From JAHOYW01 sp963664605 (GTDB lineage: Bacteria > Verrucomicrobiota > Lentisphaeria > Victivallales > Victivallaceae): DNA of 64,000 nucleotides. The notes beneath the pieces were generated by a model. That model saw only the letters and a list, made by a program, of their open reading frames with translations. It had not been told where the DNA came from and made no database searches. A program made the translations under genes and the position numbers. The DNA lies in contig OY761536.1 of NCBI GenBank assembly GCA_963664605.1, positions 1,116,001-1,180,000 of the forward strand, read 5' to 3'. How positions within the stretch are numbered: the first letter of the stretch is position 1; every line of letters begins with the position of its first letter. Positions 16,774 to 25,424 of the stretch are shown one piece after another.

Positions 16774-18119
16774 AATCCTGTTTCCTTATTCCCGGCAAAC
16801 TGCCATACCGGACTGTATATGCTTGAAAAGATTTCTTCAGCGAAATTTTCCATGCCTTTGTAACCAGCTAAAGCTTCTTTGCGTTCATGGTTGTGATCGC
16901 AGAAGCCGACTCCCATTTTATAAGCTATGGGACGTTCTTTTACTCCGCCGATAAAGATGTCTGCCCCGGTCTGCCGGGCGAAAGTTGATAACTCCAGCGG
17001 GTTTGAATCATCAATGATTATTGTTCCAGGATCACAAAGTTTTGACATGATGTCATAATCTTCTTTGTTTCCAGTCTGGGAGCCGACTACAACCGTTCGA
17101 ACCCCGATTAGCCTGAGCGCTTTAATCAGGGAAATGGCCTTGAACGCGCCCCCGACATAAATTAATGCTTTTTTGCCTTCCAGCTTTTCCTTGTATTTGT
17201 TTACTATCGGCAGAAGATTGGTCAGTTCTTCGCTAACCAGTTTTCTGGTCTTATCCATCATTGTTTCGCTTTTGAAGAATTCTGCTACGTCATAAAGTGC
17301 TTGAGACATATCCTCGATGCCGAAATAGGAAACCCGTTTAAAAGGAATTCCATATTTTTCTTTCATCTCAAGCGCCAGATGCATCATGGAACCGGAACAT
17401 TGCACGACATTCAGCGTTGCCTTATGCGCTTTGCGTATATCGTCTACTCTGCCGTCCCCGGTCACCCGGGCAAGAATATTGACGCCCATTTTGTTGTAGT
17501 ATTCCTCAAGCAACCAAAGCTCACCAGCCAGGTTGAAATCTCCAAGTATATTAATACTGTGGGCCGGTACATTGTCATCATCAAGGGTGCCAACCAGTTT
17601 TCCCAGTGCGTCACAAGCGGCTTTGTAGCCGTCTTTCTTCGAACCCTTAAATCCTTCGGAATTAACCGGCAGCACCGGAATATTCTTTTCTTTTTCGACT
17701 TTTCGGCATATGGCTTCAACATCATCGCCGATTACCCCGACAATGCAGGTTGAATAAATAAATGCCGCTTTCGGTTTATACTTGTCTATCAGGCTCGTCA
17801 AAGTTTCGTAAAGCTTTTTTTCTCCACCAAAAATAACGTGTTTTTCTCTAAGATCGGTGGAAAAACTCATGCGGTGCAGTTCCGGCCCGGATGACACCGT
17901 TCCCCGGATATCCCAGGTATAGGCGGCGCATCCAGCCGGTCCGTGAATGAGGTGGAGAGCATCTACAATTGGATACAGCACCACCCTTGATCCACAGAAG
18001 ACACAAGCTCTCTGGCTGACGGAACCCGCCAGGCTGAGCTTGGAGCAGTCAATCTTCAGGATTTCGTCTTTTTTTGTTGTTGCTACCTGCAACGTTCTGT
18101 CTTTAAGTATTCCAGTCAT
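16770..18119 (-). CDS. nifE: FeMo-cofactor scaffold subunit NifE
   Basis: 449 residues, homologous to NifD. Cluster cysteines are C39 and C42 (ACVFCGSR), C64 (HGPAGCAAYTWD) and the STCIVGVIGDD motif. The Cys equivalent to NifD C275 is present in NVVQCSGSM. At the site of the NifD cofactor His the sequence reads DHNHERKEALAGYKG, the NifE version. This separates it from NifD. It follows nifK by 21 bases and overlaps nifN by 4 bases. Confidence 0.95.
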   Translation of the reverse strand: MTGILKDRTLQVATTKKDEILKIDCSKLSLAGSVSQRACVFCGSRVVLYPIVDALHLIHGPAGCAAYTWDIRGTVSSGPELHRMSFSTDLREKHVIFGGEKKLYETLTSLIDKYKPKAAFIYSTCIVGVIGDDVEAICRKVEKEKNIPVLPVNSEGFKGSKKDGYKAACDALGKLVGTLDDDNVPAHSINILGDFNLAGELWLLEEYYNKMGVNILARVTGDGRVDDIRKAHKATLNVVQCSGSMMHLALEMKEKYGIPFKRVSYFGIEDMSQALYDVAEFFKSETMMDKTRKLVSEELTNLLPIVNKYKEKLEGKKALIYVGGAFKAISLIKALRLIGVRTVVVGSQTGNKEDYDIMSKLCDPGTIIIDDSNPLELSTFARQTGADIFIGGVKERPIAYKMGVGFCDHNHERKEALAGYKGMENFAEEIFSSIYSPVWQFAGNKETGL

Positions 18120-18140
18120 AGAGCTGTGTCTTTTATTTTT

Positions 18141-19523
18141 TTACATTACTAATTCGAAAGCTTCTTCAGAAGACTCAACATCCTGTTTATCCATCAGGAC
18201 ATCCAGTATTTTTTCGACAATGCGCATAGCGCCTTTGTAGCCGACAACCGGAAAATAACTGTGCCCGACACGATCGAGAATCGGAAATCCCATACGGATA
18301 AACGGTATGTCCTCATCACGGGAAATGTATTTGCCGTAAGTGTTGCCCATAAGCAAATCTATTTTCTCGTTTTTGATCCATTGGTGCATCAGGAACATGT
18401 CTGCTCCCGCTCCGTTGCGGAATTTAGCTTCCGGTACAGTGTCGCCGAGGATTTCCTCCATGCGTTTCATGAAGTATTTTCCCGGAGTTCCGCTGACTAT
18501 ACAAGCAGGCTTCATTCCGAGGTCTATCAGGAACTCAGATAAAGGAATGAGTTGATCCGGATCTCCCCAGAGGGCAACTTTTTTACCGTAGAGGTATTGC
18601 TGCATGTCAGCAATCATGTCAACCAGTCTGCCGCGCTCGTCGGTGATGCTTTGAGGTACTGATACTTCTGCAACAGTGCTGAGTGTGTTTATGAATCTGT
18701 CTGTGGCAGAAATACCGATCGGGATATCCAGAGTCTTGTATTTTACTCCGCATTTGTTTTCGAGGTGTTTAGCCCCTTCTTCTGAAGCAAATGTTCCCAA
18801 CGCCAAAGTCATTTTGGAGTCTCCGGTGCTGACAAGCTCGGGAACGGTTGTTCCGCCGCGTGGGTAGAACTCGTGTCTGCCGGTCATCGGCGCATCCAGT
18901 ACGTCGGATGTATCCGGGAATATTACGTACTCAACTTCCATTGTATCAGCAAGGTTCTTGATTTCCCGCATATCTGAAGGTTCTACCCAGCCTGGAATAA
19001 TATTAAACTGTCTGGTCGGGGTGTCGGTGTTTTCAGAAAAACCCCTGACAATTCCTTCAACCATATTGGAAAATCCGGTTACATGCGACCCGACATAACT
19101 TGGCGTATTGGCATAGATAACATGTTTGCCTTCCGGTACTTTTCCGTCGTCGATTGCTTTCTGGGCAATTTGTTTCAGGTCATCACCGATAGTTTCTGAA
19201 AGACAGGTTGAGTGAACCGCGATTATATCCGGGTTGTATATGGTGAACAGGTTGTTCAGCGCCTGTATCATATTAGCCTGTCCTCCGAATACGGAGGAAC
19301 CTTCGGTAAATGAGCTGGTTCCAGCCATTACAGGTTCTTTGTAGTGCCTGGTCAGGGCGCTGCGGTGATATGAGCAGCAACCTTGTGATCCGTGACTGTG
19401 AGGCAGGCAGCCGTGAATGCCCAGAGCCGCGTACATCGCTCCGACCGGCTGACAGGTCTTAGCCGGGTTGACGGTCAAAGCCTTACGGTCTTTGACTTCT
19501 TTTGGTGTATGTCTTAACAGCAT
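18141..19523 (-). CDS. nifK: nitrogenase MoFe protein beta chain
   Basis: 460 residues. P-cluster cysteines C24, C49 and C107 lie in TCQPVGAMYAALG, HGSQGCCSYHRSA and HSTCLSETIGDD. It lacks the roughly 50-residue N-terminal extension of proteobacterial NifK and so matches the short form of Clostridium pasteurianum (about 458). Together with the longer NifD this places the enzyme among the anaerobe-type (group III) nitrogenases. It forms the alpha2-beta2 MoFe protein with NifD and begins 17 bases after it. Confidence 0.97.
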   Translation of the reverse strand: MLLRHTPKEVKDRKALTVNPAKTCQPVGAMYAALGIHGCLPHSHGSQGCCSYHRSALTRHYKEPVMAGTSSFTEGSSVFGGQANMIQALNNLFTIYNPDIIAVHSTCLSETIGDDLKQIAQKAIDDGKVPEGKHVIYANTPSYVGSHVTGFSNMVEGIVRGFSENTDTPTRQFNIIPGWVEPSDMREIKNLADTMEVEYVIFPDTSDVLDAPMTGRHEFYPRGGTTVPELVSTGDSKMTLALGTFASEEGAKHLENKCGVKYKTLDIPIGISATDRFINTLSTVAEVSVPQSITDERGRLVDMIADMQQYLYGKKVALWGDPDQLIPLSEFLIDLGMKPACIVSGTPGKYFMKRMEEILGDTVPEAKFRNGAGADMFLMHQWIKNEKIDLLMGNTYGKYISRDEDIPFIRMGFPILDRVGHSYFPVVGYKGAMRIVEKILDVLMDKQDVESSEEAFELVM

Positions 19524-19540
19524 TTTTTCAATTCCTTATG

Positions 19541-21160
19541 TTAGTTTGCAAGTTCCGCATAGAGGGTCGGACTATCCTGCCACGGCGCTTTTATCAAATT
19601 CCAGACATTGCTGTTGACCATGCGGTCAATTTCTTTATAGAAATTAATCGCGCCTTTAAATCCCGCGTACGGTCCGCCGTAATCATAGCTGTGGAGCTGT
19701 TTCAGCGGAACACCCAGTTTCTGAACGCAGTATTTTTCCTTGATGCCGGCGCAGAATATTGCGGGTTTATATTTCTGAATAAGCATTTCCATTTCATAAT
19801 GGGAAATATCATCAATAACCATGGAGTTCTTTTTCATTTCCGGCATCATGCCTTTATATTCGGAAAATTTATATCCTGACTCAGCGAACTTTTTCATCTC
19901 TGCTTCAGATTTTCTTGGAGCATACTTTTCAGGGTCTGCTTCAATGTGTAATTCCTCAATATTACGGCTGTCCGCGTCAAGTTTGATATTAGGCAGTACT
20001 TCACGGCCCTCATAGTCGTCGCGGTGCGCGAACTCATAGCCGGCGGCAATCGTTTCCATTCCGATCTCATTGAACAATTCCTGATAATGATGTGCCCTTG
20101 AGCCGCCGACAAACATCATTGCCAGCTTGCCTTTAGTCTTCGGTTTGATTTTCGCAGCCACTTCTTCAACCGCCCCGATTTCATCAGCGATTACTTTTTC
20201 GACAGTTTTCATCAATGTTTTGTCTTCGAAGTACTCAGCTATTTTTCTCAACGATTTAGCTGTGGCTTCGGCTCCGATAAAATTCACCTTTATCCAGGGA
20301 ATACCGTATTTCTTTTCAAGCATATCAGCTACATAATTGATTGAACGATGGCACATGACGGTGTTCAAGTCGGCAGTATGGGCGCGTTCAAACTGTTCTA
20401 TGGATGAGTTGCCGCTGAAGCTTGAAACCAAAGTGATTCCACAGAGTTTAAGCAGGCGCTCGATTTCAAAAGCGTCACCGCCGATGTTATATTCTCCGAG
20501 CATATTTATTTTATATTTGCCCTCCGGGGCCTCGTCATTCAAACCGATAACGTGCTTGAATATCTGGTTATTAGCAATATGATGGCCCGCGGACTGACTG
20601 ACGCCCTTGTAACCTTCGCAACTGAACCCGAATACGTTGCAGTCCCCAAGTTTCTCTTTCATTTCTCTGGCTACCGCGTGAATATCGTCACCGATAAGGC
20701 CGATCGGACAGGTTGAAAATATCGCTATTGCCTTTGGCTTGAAAATATCATAGGCTTCCTGGATAGCTTCACGAAGTTTTTTCTCTCCGCCGAACACGAT
20801 ATTTGAATCCTGCATATCTGTTGAAAAACAGTAGGTCATGTAATTATCGCCGTCCGGTCCCGGGTCAGTTTGATTACGCCGGGTAAGCCAGCTGTAAAAA
20901 CCGCAGCCGATCGGGCCGTGAGTGATATTGATAATATCGCGAGTCGGCCCCAGAACAACGCCTTTGCAGCCCGCGTAACAGCAGCCGCGCTGAGTTATGA
21001 TTCCTGGAACTGTCCTTACATTAGCCTGAATCTCCTGCCCTGAGCCTGGGTTGTTGACGACAATGGATTTAGCTCGTTTCCTGGCTATTTTAGGCGGATA
21101 TTTTTTGATCAGTTCATCCTTGACCACCGCCGGGTCAGGTAATTTTGTTGTGATAGTCAT
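19541..21160 (-). CDS. nifD: nitrogenase MoFe protein alpha chain
   Basis: 539 residues. P-cluster cysteines are C60 (QRGCCYAGCKG), C86 (HGPIGCGFYSW) and C151 (STCPIGLIGDD). The FeMo-cofactor ligands are a Cys in NTVMCHRSINYV (Azotobacter C275 equivalent) and a His in QLHSYDYGGPYAGFKG (H442 equivalent). About 50 extra residues in the C-terminal half (region of ADPEKYAPRKSEAEM) reproduce the insertion typical of clostridial and other anaerobe-type NifD. With the short NifK this identifies a group III Mo-nitrogenase. It overlaps nifI2 by 4 bases. Confidence 0.97.
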   Translation of the reverse strand: MTITTKLPDPAVVKDELIKKYPPKIARKRAKSIVVNNPGSGQEIQANVRTVPGIITQRGCCYAGCKGVVLGPTRDIINITHGPIGCGFYSWLTRRNQTDPGPDGDNYMTYCFSTDMQDSNIVFGGEKKLREAIQEAYDIFKPKAIAIFSTCPIGLIGDDIHAVAREMKEKLGDCNVFGFSCEGYKGVSQSAGHHIANNQIFKHVIGLNDEAPEGKYKINMLGEYNIGGDAFEIERLLKLCGITLVSSFSGNSSIEQFERAHTADLNTVMCHRSINYVADMLEKKYGIPWIKVNFIGAEATAKSLRKIAEYFEDKTLMKTVEKVIADEIGAVEEVAAKIKPKTKGKLAMMFVGGSRAHHYQELFNEIGMETIAAGYEFAHRDDYEGREVLPNIKLDADSRNIEELHIEADPEKYAPRKSEAEMKKFAESGYKFSEYKGMMPEMKKNSMVIDDISHYEMEMLIQKYKPAIFCAGIKEKYCVQKLGVPLKQLHSYDYGGPYAGFKGAINFYKEIDRMVNSNVWNLIKAPWQDSPTLYAELAN

Positions 21161-21567
21161 TCCAAACCTCCTGAAGAATCCAGTACGTTTCCGCCTGATG
21201 CTCCCTGGGCTGTTTCGCCGTTTCTTACACGAACTGCTTCCGTTACCGGAAGTACGAATATTTTCCCGTCACCGGCATTGCCGGTCTGGTTTTCATCAAT
21301 GATTGCTTTCACGGTGCGTTCCACCCAGTCGTCCGATACAACAACTGAGATCATTCTCTTCGGAACCAGCAAAGGCCCGTTTCCAAGCTGCGAAACAGCT
21401 TCCATATAGCCTTCTTCCGCGCCTTTCAGTATCCTGAAATCAACTATGCCTTTGCCGCGCCCGAGAACCCTTCCAGTGGCGCTGAATGAGGTTATTCCGG
21501 CGGCATTCAAAGCACGCTTGGTGCAGTTGATTTTATTCATTCTGATTATTGCCATTACTTCTTTCAT
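21157..21567 (-). CDS. nifI2: nitrogenase regulatory PII-like protein NifI2
   Basis: 136 residues, PII (GlnB) superfamily. The first strand MAIIRMNKINCTKRALNAAG, the T-loop region with an insertion (about GRGKGIVDFRI to LVPKRMISVVV) and the C-terminal NAGDGKIFVLPVTEAVRVRNGE are all visible. It carries a longer T-loop than canonical GlnB and ends in a Gly/Ser tail. With NifI1 it forms a complex that inhibits NifDK when 2-oxoglutarate is low and ammonium high, relieved by 2-oxoglutarate and ATP (known from methanogens). The nifH-nifI1-nifI2-nifD order is typical for this regulation. Confidence 0.95.
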   Translation of the reverse strand: MKEVMAIIRMNKINCTKRALNAAGITSFSATGRVLGRGKGIVDFRILKGAEEGYMEAVSQLGNGPLLVPKRMISVVVSDDWVERTVKAIIDENQTGNAGDGKIFVLPVTEAVRVRNGETAQGASGGNVLDSSGGLE

Positions 21568-21593
21568 ATTAATTCTCCCGGTTTCAGGTTTTG

Positions 21594-21914
21594 TTATTCT
21601 TTTACACCTGAACTGATGGTATAGACCTCTTCGACCGGCTGGATGAAGATTTTTCCATCACCGTAATTTCCCGAACCTGTTTTGGCGCGTTCCACGATGG
21701 TGTTGAGAACAAATTCCTTGTCATTTTCGGGAATAACAACGATAAGCATTTCTTTGGAAAGTTCGTCGTAGTGTACTTCTCCGACTTTAAGGCCGCGCTG
21801 TTTCCCGCGTCCGAATACCGGTATTTTTGTTACCGCCGGGTATCCGGCTTCGAGGAGTCCCGCAAGTATATAGTCGCTTTTTTCCGGTCTTACTATAGCT
21901 TTTATCATTATCAT
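21594..21914 (-). CDS. nifI1: nitrogenase regulatory PII-like protein NifI1
   Basis: 106 residues, PII superfamily. Opening MIKAIVRPEKSDYILAGLLEAG, T-loop segment GRGKQRGLKVGEVHYDELSKE and the C-terminal GSGNYGDGKIFIQPVEEVYTI are visible. NifI1 partners NifI2 in ammonium switch-off of nitrogenase. A GlnB uridylylation Tyr in the usual T-loop setting is not evident, consistent with control by effector binding. It lies 36 bases after nifH and 26 bases before nifI2. Confidence 0.94.
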   Translation of the reverse strand: MIMIKAIVRPEKSDYILAGLLEAGYPAVTKIPVFGRGKQRGLKVGEVHYDELSKEMLIVVIPENDKEFVLNTIVERAKTGSGNYGDGKIFIQPVEEVYTISSGVKE

Positions 21915-21950
21915 TTTTTAAGTCCTCTTTGTTTATATTTTTTTATCAGC

Positions 21951-22772
21951 TTAGACGATTCCGAAATCAATCAATAATTTTTCCAGCTGTTCGATCTCAA
22001 GCGGAGTAGGAATCACGAATTTTTCATTTTCTTCAATGTTCTTCGCCAGGGTGCGGTACTCATCAGCCTGGTTGTGAGACGGATCGAAATCAATTACCGT
22101 TTTACGGTTGATTTCCGCCTTCTGCACCATGTTGTCACGCGGCACGAAATGGATCATTTGAGTTCCGAGCTTGCTGGCAAACTCTTCGATCATCTCTCTT
22201 TCGTTATCGACCATACGGCTGTTGCAGATAAGCCCACCAAGTCTGACACCGCCGGAATCGGCGTATTTAACGATACCTTTGCAAATGTTATTCGCCGCGT
22301 ACATGGCCATCATTTCACCGGATACGACGATGTATATTTCCTGCGCTTTGCCGTCACGAATAGGCATTGCGAATCCACCGCAGACAACGTCACCGAGGAC
22401 ATCGTAGAAGGCATAGTCGAGTTCCCATTCGTCATCGTAAGCTCCGAGTTGTTCCAGTAGTGAAATGGAAGTTATAATGCCGCGTCCGGCACAGCCTACG
22501 CCCGGTTCCGGCCCGCCGGATTCCACGCAGCGTACTCCGGAATAACCGGATTTGATAACATCATCGATTTCCACGTCTTCACCTTCTTCCCGGAGGGTGT
22601 CGAGAACTGTTTGCTGTGCCAGTCCGCCCAGCAGCAGACGGGTTGAGTCCGCTTTCGGGTCACAGCCGACCACCATTATTTTTTTGCCCATCTCCGCGAG
22701 ACCGGCAACCGTATTCTGAGTAGTTGTAGATTTCCCGATTCCGCCCTTTCCGTAAATTGCGATCTTTCTCAT
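21951..22772 (-). CDS. nifH: nitrogenase iron protein (dinitrogenase reductase)
   Basis: 273 residues, ATP-dependent electron donor to NifDK and required for FeMo-cofactor maturation. P-loop GKGGIGKST (8-16), switch with CDPKADST (37-44), [4Fe-4S] ligands C94 (GVGCAGRG) and C131 (DVVCGGFAMP). R97, the position ADP-ribosylated by DraT in some bacteria, is present, but draT/draG are not in the window. Length matches NifH of anaerobes. First gene of the operon, preceded by a sigma-54 promoter. Confidence 0.98.
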   Translation of the reverse strand: MRKIAIYGKGGIGKSTTTQNTVAGLAEMGKKIMVVGCDPKADSTRLLLGGLAQQTVLDTLREEGEDVEIDDVIKSGYSGVRCVESGGPEPGVGCAGRGIITSISLLEQLGAYDDEWELDYAFYDVLGDVVCGGFAMPIRDGKAQEIYIVVSGEMMAMYAANNICKGIVKYADSGGVRLGGLICNSRMVDNEREMIEEFASKLGTQMIHFVPRDNMVQKAEINRKTVIDFDPSHNQADEYRTLAKNIEENEKFVIPTPLEIEQLEKLLIDFGIV

Positions 22773-22849
22773 TTTACTTTTATCCTTGTTTATAGGTTTC
22801 AGCCATTTTGCTTATGACCGTTGCTTTTAACGATTGCCCGTCTTATAAC

Positions 22850-22864
22850 GCAGAATACGTGCCA
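22850..22864 (-). promoter_or_regulatory. sigma-54 (-24/-12) promoter of the nif operon
   Basis: On the minus strand the bases read TGGCACGTATTCTGC, with GG and GC exactly 10 bases apart, very close to the sigma-54 consensus TGGCACG-N4-TTGC. Transcription would start near 22838, about 65 bases before the nifH start codon. This fits the NifA-type activator encoded divergently. Confidence 0.9.
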
Positions 22865-23045
22865 GTTTTATTTTTGGGAGTTGTATGTGGTTGATTATTA
22901 ATGATATAAAATTTTTGAGAATTTGTTTTTTGGGGCTCTGGCAAAAAAAAGAAAATATTTTTCAGTTAGATTTTTCTTTTTTGGGAAAATTTTAAACAAA
23001 AATTACAAAATGTTAAAAAATAGAATTATTTAAATTATATGTAAT

Positions 23046-23062
23046 ATGTTTATAGCTAACAT
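23046..23062. promoter_or_regulatory. dyad in nifH-nifA spacer, possible activator site
   Basis: ATGTT (23046-23050) and AACAT (23058-23062) form an inverted repeat with a TGT-N9-ACA core. It is centred about 190 bases upstream of the nifH -24 element. The 9-base spacing is the same as in the dyad before the HEPN-like gene. In this very AT-rich region chance occurrence is possible. Confidence 0.3.
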
Positions 23063-23157
23063 TATATAGTTATGGTTTTACAAAAATGTCGAACTTCTAT
23101 GGGATATGGAAATAATTGTAACTCTACTTTTTTGGAAAAAATGACAAATATGTGTTA

Positions 23158-23179
23158 TATTGTTTGTTTTGTTACAATA
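23158..23179. promoter_or_regulatory. NifA-type upstream activator sequence
   Basis: TATTGT-N10-ACAATA is a perfect 6-bp dyad containing the classic NifA enhancer TGT-N10-ACA. Its centre is about 98 bases upstream of the candidate nifA -24 element and about 306 bases from that of nifH. Either or both promoters could be served. The rest of the 558-base spacer 22773-23330 is AT-rich and holds no credible gene. Confidence 0.6.
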
Positions 23180-23264
23180 ATGTCGCTTTTGGTGAGTGCG
23201 ATAAAATGATGGTGATATTTTTATATCTTTGAATGTTAAGGTTATATGACTATTCTTCAAGAAT

Positions 23265-23280
23265 AGGCATACTTCCTGCT
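23265..23280 (+). promoter_or_regulatory. candidate sigma-54 promoter of nifA
   Basis: AGGCATACTTCCTGCT has GG (23266-23267) and GC (23278-23279) separated by exactly 10 bases, and its -12 block CTGC equals that of the nifH promoter. The -24 block AGGCAT is weaker than TGGCAC. Transcription would start near 23291, about 40 bases before the nifA ATG. It would make nifA self-activated or controlled by another enhancer-binding protein. Confidence 0.5.
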
Positions 23281-23330
23281 ATTATTTTATTTGTCGTTTT
23301 ATATTAACTAATAAAAAGGGAATTAACAAA

Positions 23331-24908
23331 ATGGAATACAATTTCAGTTGTCCATCCGGAGGTAACGAATGTGGTCATGTAACCCAATTGGGGGTATTGC
23401 ATGAAATATCACAATTGATGGTGACGATGACTGGACAAGCGGAGATGTTCCGTAAAATATTAGATATTCTCGAGACTAAGTGCGGAATGTCATACGGCTC
23501 TATTATGCTTTTGGACAGTGAAAAAGAAGCGCTGGTTATCGGAGCTCTGAAAGATGAGCTTAAAGAGCGAAATATCAGTGCTGTATACCGAAAAGGCGAG
23601 GGGATAATCGGACAGGTGCTTGAGACTGGAAAATCAGCGATTATACCGCAGGTGTCCAAAGAACCCAGGTTTAAGGCTAGAATACATTCGCGTCCCGGTA
23701 AGAAACGTGAAAGTACAAGCTTTATCTGTGTGCCGATAAAATTAAGTAAGGAAACGGTCGGAACGCTTGCGGTTGACTTGCATTTTGGAAAAGCGGATTA
23801 TCTAAAAGAGAATGAGCAGTTTCTGTCCATTGTCGCGGGACTGATTGCCCATGACGTTTATAATAAACGGATGGCAAAAATGGAACGCGAGGTTCTGGAA
23901 TATGAAAACACCAGATTGAAAAGTGTTTTAAAAGATAAATTCCACCCTGATAATATCATCGGCAATTCAAATTCGATGCGTGATGTTTTCACCCGTATTC
24001 ACCAGGTGGCGAAAGCTGATACTACTGTTCTTATCCGCGGTGAGTCGGGAACCGGTAAGGAGCTCATTGCCTCAGCGATTTATTATAACAGCGCCCGGGC
24101 GGATAAACCTTTTGTCCGGGTGAACTGCGCGGCTTTGAATGAAAACCTTCTCGAAAGTGAACTTTTCGGTCACGAGAAGGGGGCATTCACCGGAGCAAGT
24201 TACAGGCGTATCGGCCGGATCGAGGAAGCAGAAGGAGGAACTTTGTTTTTGGATGAAATTGGTGATTTTTCTCCTCAAGTTCAGGTTAAATTGCTGCGGG
24301 TTATTCAAGAAAAACAGTACGAGCGTGTCGGCAGCAGTCGTACAAACACGGCTGATGTCAGGATTATTGCGGCGACAAACCGTAATTTGGAGGAAGCGAT
24401 AAAAAACAATTCCTTCAGACAGGATTTATATTACCGTATAAATGTATTTCCAATTTATCTGCCGCCTTTGCGCGAGCGGAAATCAGATATACTCTTATTG
24501 AGCAACAGCTTCGTGAAGAAATATTCAAAAGCGCTTGGCAAGAAGGTGGAGCGCATTTCAACCACGGCTATAAATATGCTTTGCGCATATAACTGGCCGG
24601 GGAACGTGCGTGAACTTGAAAACTGCATTGAACATGCGGTTCTGCTTTCTACTGAGAAAGTCATTCACGGGCATAACTTGCCGGAAACTTTGCAGATGCC
24701 GCGGAAAACTGACAGCGCTATACCTGGTTCATTGAAACAAAAAATAGAAATCATGGAAAAGGATTTGATAACTGATTCATTGAAGCGCAACAACGGTAAT
24801 GTCAGTGCGGTGGCCCGTGAGCTGGGTATAACCGGAAGGATGGTCAGATATAAATTGGAAAAAATGGAAATCAACGCCCATAAATTCATGAGAAGCAAAA
24901 TAACATAG
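23331..24908 (+). CDS. nifA: NifA-type sigma-54-dependent transcriptional activator
   Basis: 525 residues: GAF sensor domain (about 20-175), AAA+ sigma-54 activator domain (about 205-435) and a Fis-type helix-turn-helix at the C-terminus (about 485-515, NVSAVARELGITGRMVRYKL). Walker A is GESGTGKE (237-244), the sigma-54-contacting loop is GAFTGA (284-289) and Walker B is TLFLDEIGD (304-312). Domain order and the divergent position from nifH make NifA the best call. The interdomain linker lacks the Cys-x4-Cys motif of oxygen-sensitive proteobacterial NifA, as expected for an anaerobe or for NifL-type control; no nifL is adjacent. AAGGGAA lies upstream of the ATG. Confidence 0.92.
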   Translation: MEYNFSCPSGGNECGHVTQLGVLHEISQLMVTMTGQAEMFRKILDILETKCGMSYGSIMLLDSEKEALVIGALKDELKERNISAVYRKGEGIIGQVLETGKSAIIPQVSKEPRFKARIHSRPGKKRESTSFICVPIKLSKETVGTLAVDLHFGKADYLKENEQFLSIVAGLIAHDVYNKRMAKMEREVLEYENTRLKSVLKDKFHPDNIIGNSNSMRDVFTRIHQVAKADTTVLIRGESGTGKELIASAIYYNSARADKPFVRVNCAALNENLLESELFGHEKGAFTGASYRRIGRIEEAEGGTLFLDEIGDFSPQVQVKLLRVIQEKQYERVGSSRTNTADVRIIAATNRNLEEAIKNNSFRQDLYYRINVFPIYLPPLRERKSDILLLSNSFVKKYSKALGKKVERISTTAINMLCAYNWPGNVRELENCIEHAVLLSTEKVIHGHNLPETLQMPRKTDSAIPGSLKQKIEIMEKDLITDSLKRNNGNVSAVARELGITGRMVRYKLEKMEINAHKFMRSKIT

Positions 24909-24974
24909 GATTCAGTATTTAAGTAGTAAGAATCCGGAATAAAGGATAATAGCACGTGTAAAAAGGAGCTAATC

Positions 24975-25424
24975 GTGTTGAGCAAAGGTGAAACATTTAA
25001 GCCCCCCACTCCTGAAGAGGAATGGGCGGATCGGCAGTTTTCGATAATTTTAAACTATCTGAGTGAATACCAGGTGCCTTTTGACGGCCATGTGTTTTTG
25101 AAATGGCTGGCTTCTCCGTATATATCTATCTGGAAAGCCGGATCATGCTCTAAAGAAGGGCTGTCTGTATGGATAATGCATAACAAGCTCCAGACAGATT
25201 GTTTTATAGCATCTTCCTCGCTTGCTATTCAGGAGGTTATCAAGAGTTTCGGGAAACGCTGGATACAGGCTGGCGAGGATCTCAGAACAAATCCGGTTAT
25301 GAAGATTGACAATCCCGACGAATACGGAAGCCCTCAGGAGTATGCCGCGCAGTTAAAAAAATACGGTGAGATGTTTATAAGTGTCGCTAAGGACAAAGAG
25401 CTCAACTTTTGTCCGCTGGTGTAA
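24975..25424 (+). CDS. conserved hypothetical protein downstream of nifA
   Basis: 149 residues, soluble, no signal peptide. The pattern EEEWADRQFSIILNYLSEY, then a Trp-rich middle with SPYISIWKAGS and GLSVWIMHNKLQTD, recalls small proteins of the DUF4826 type, but I cannot confirm this. The start is GTG with AGGAG 6-10 bases upstream. It begins 66 bases after nifA on the same strand and may be co-transcribed with it. It overlaps the convergent HIT gene by 23 bases. No catalytic motif is evident. Confidence 0.65.
   Translation: MLSKGETFKPPTPEEEWADRQFSIILNYLSEYQVPFDGHVFLKWLASPYISIWKAGSCSKEGLSVWIMHNKLQTDCFIASSSLAIQEVIKSFGKRWIQAGEDLRTNPVMKIDNPDEYGSPQEYAAQLKKYGEMFISVAKDKELNFCPLV

Noticed and set aside
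23078..23260. Minus-strand 60-codon frame in the nifH-nifA spacer
   Set aside because: It covers the NifA-type enhancer region, is AT-driven and has no family match; regulatory DNA is the better explanation.
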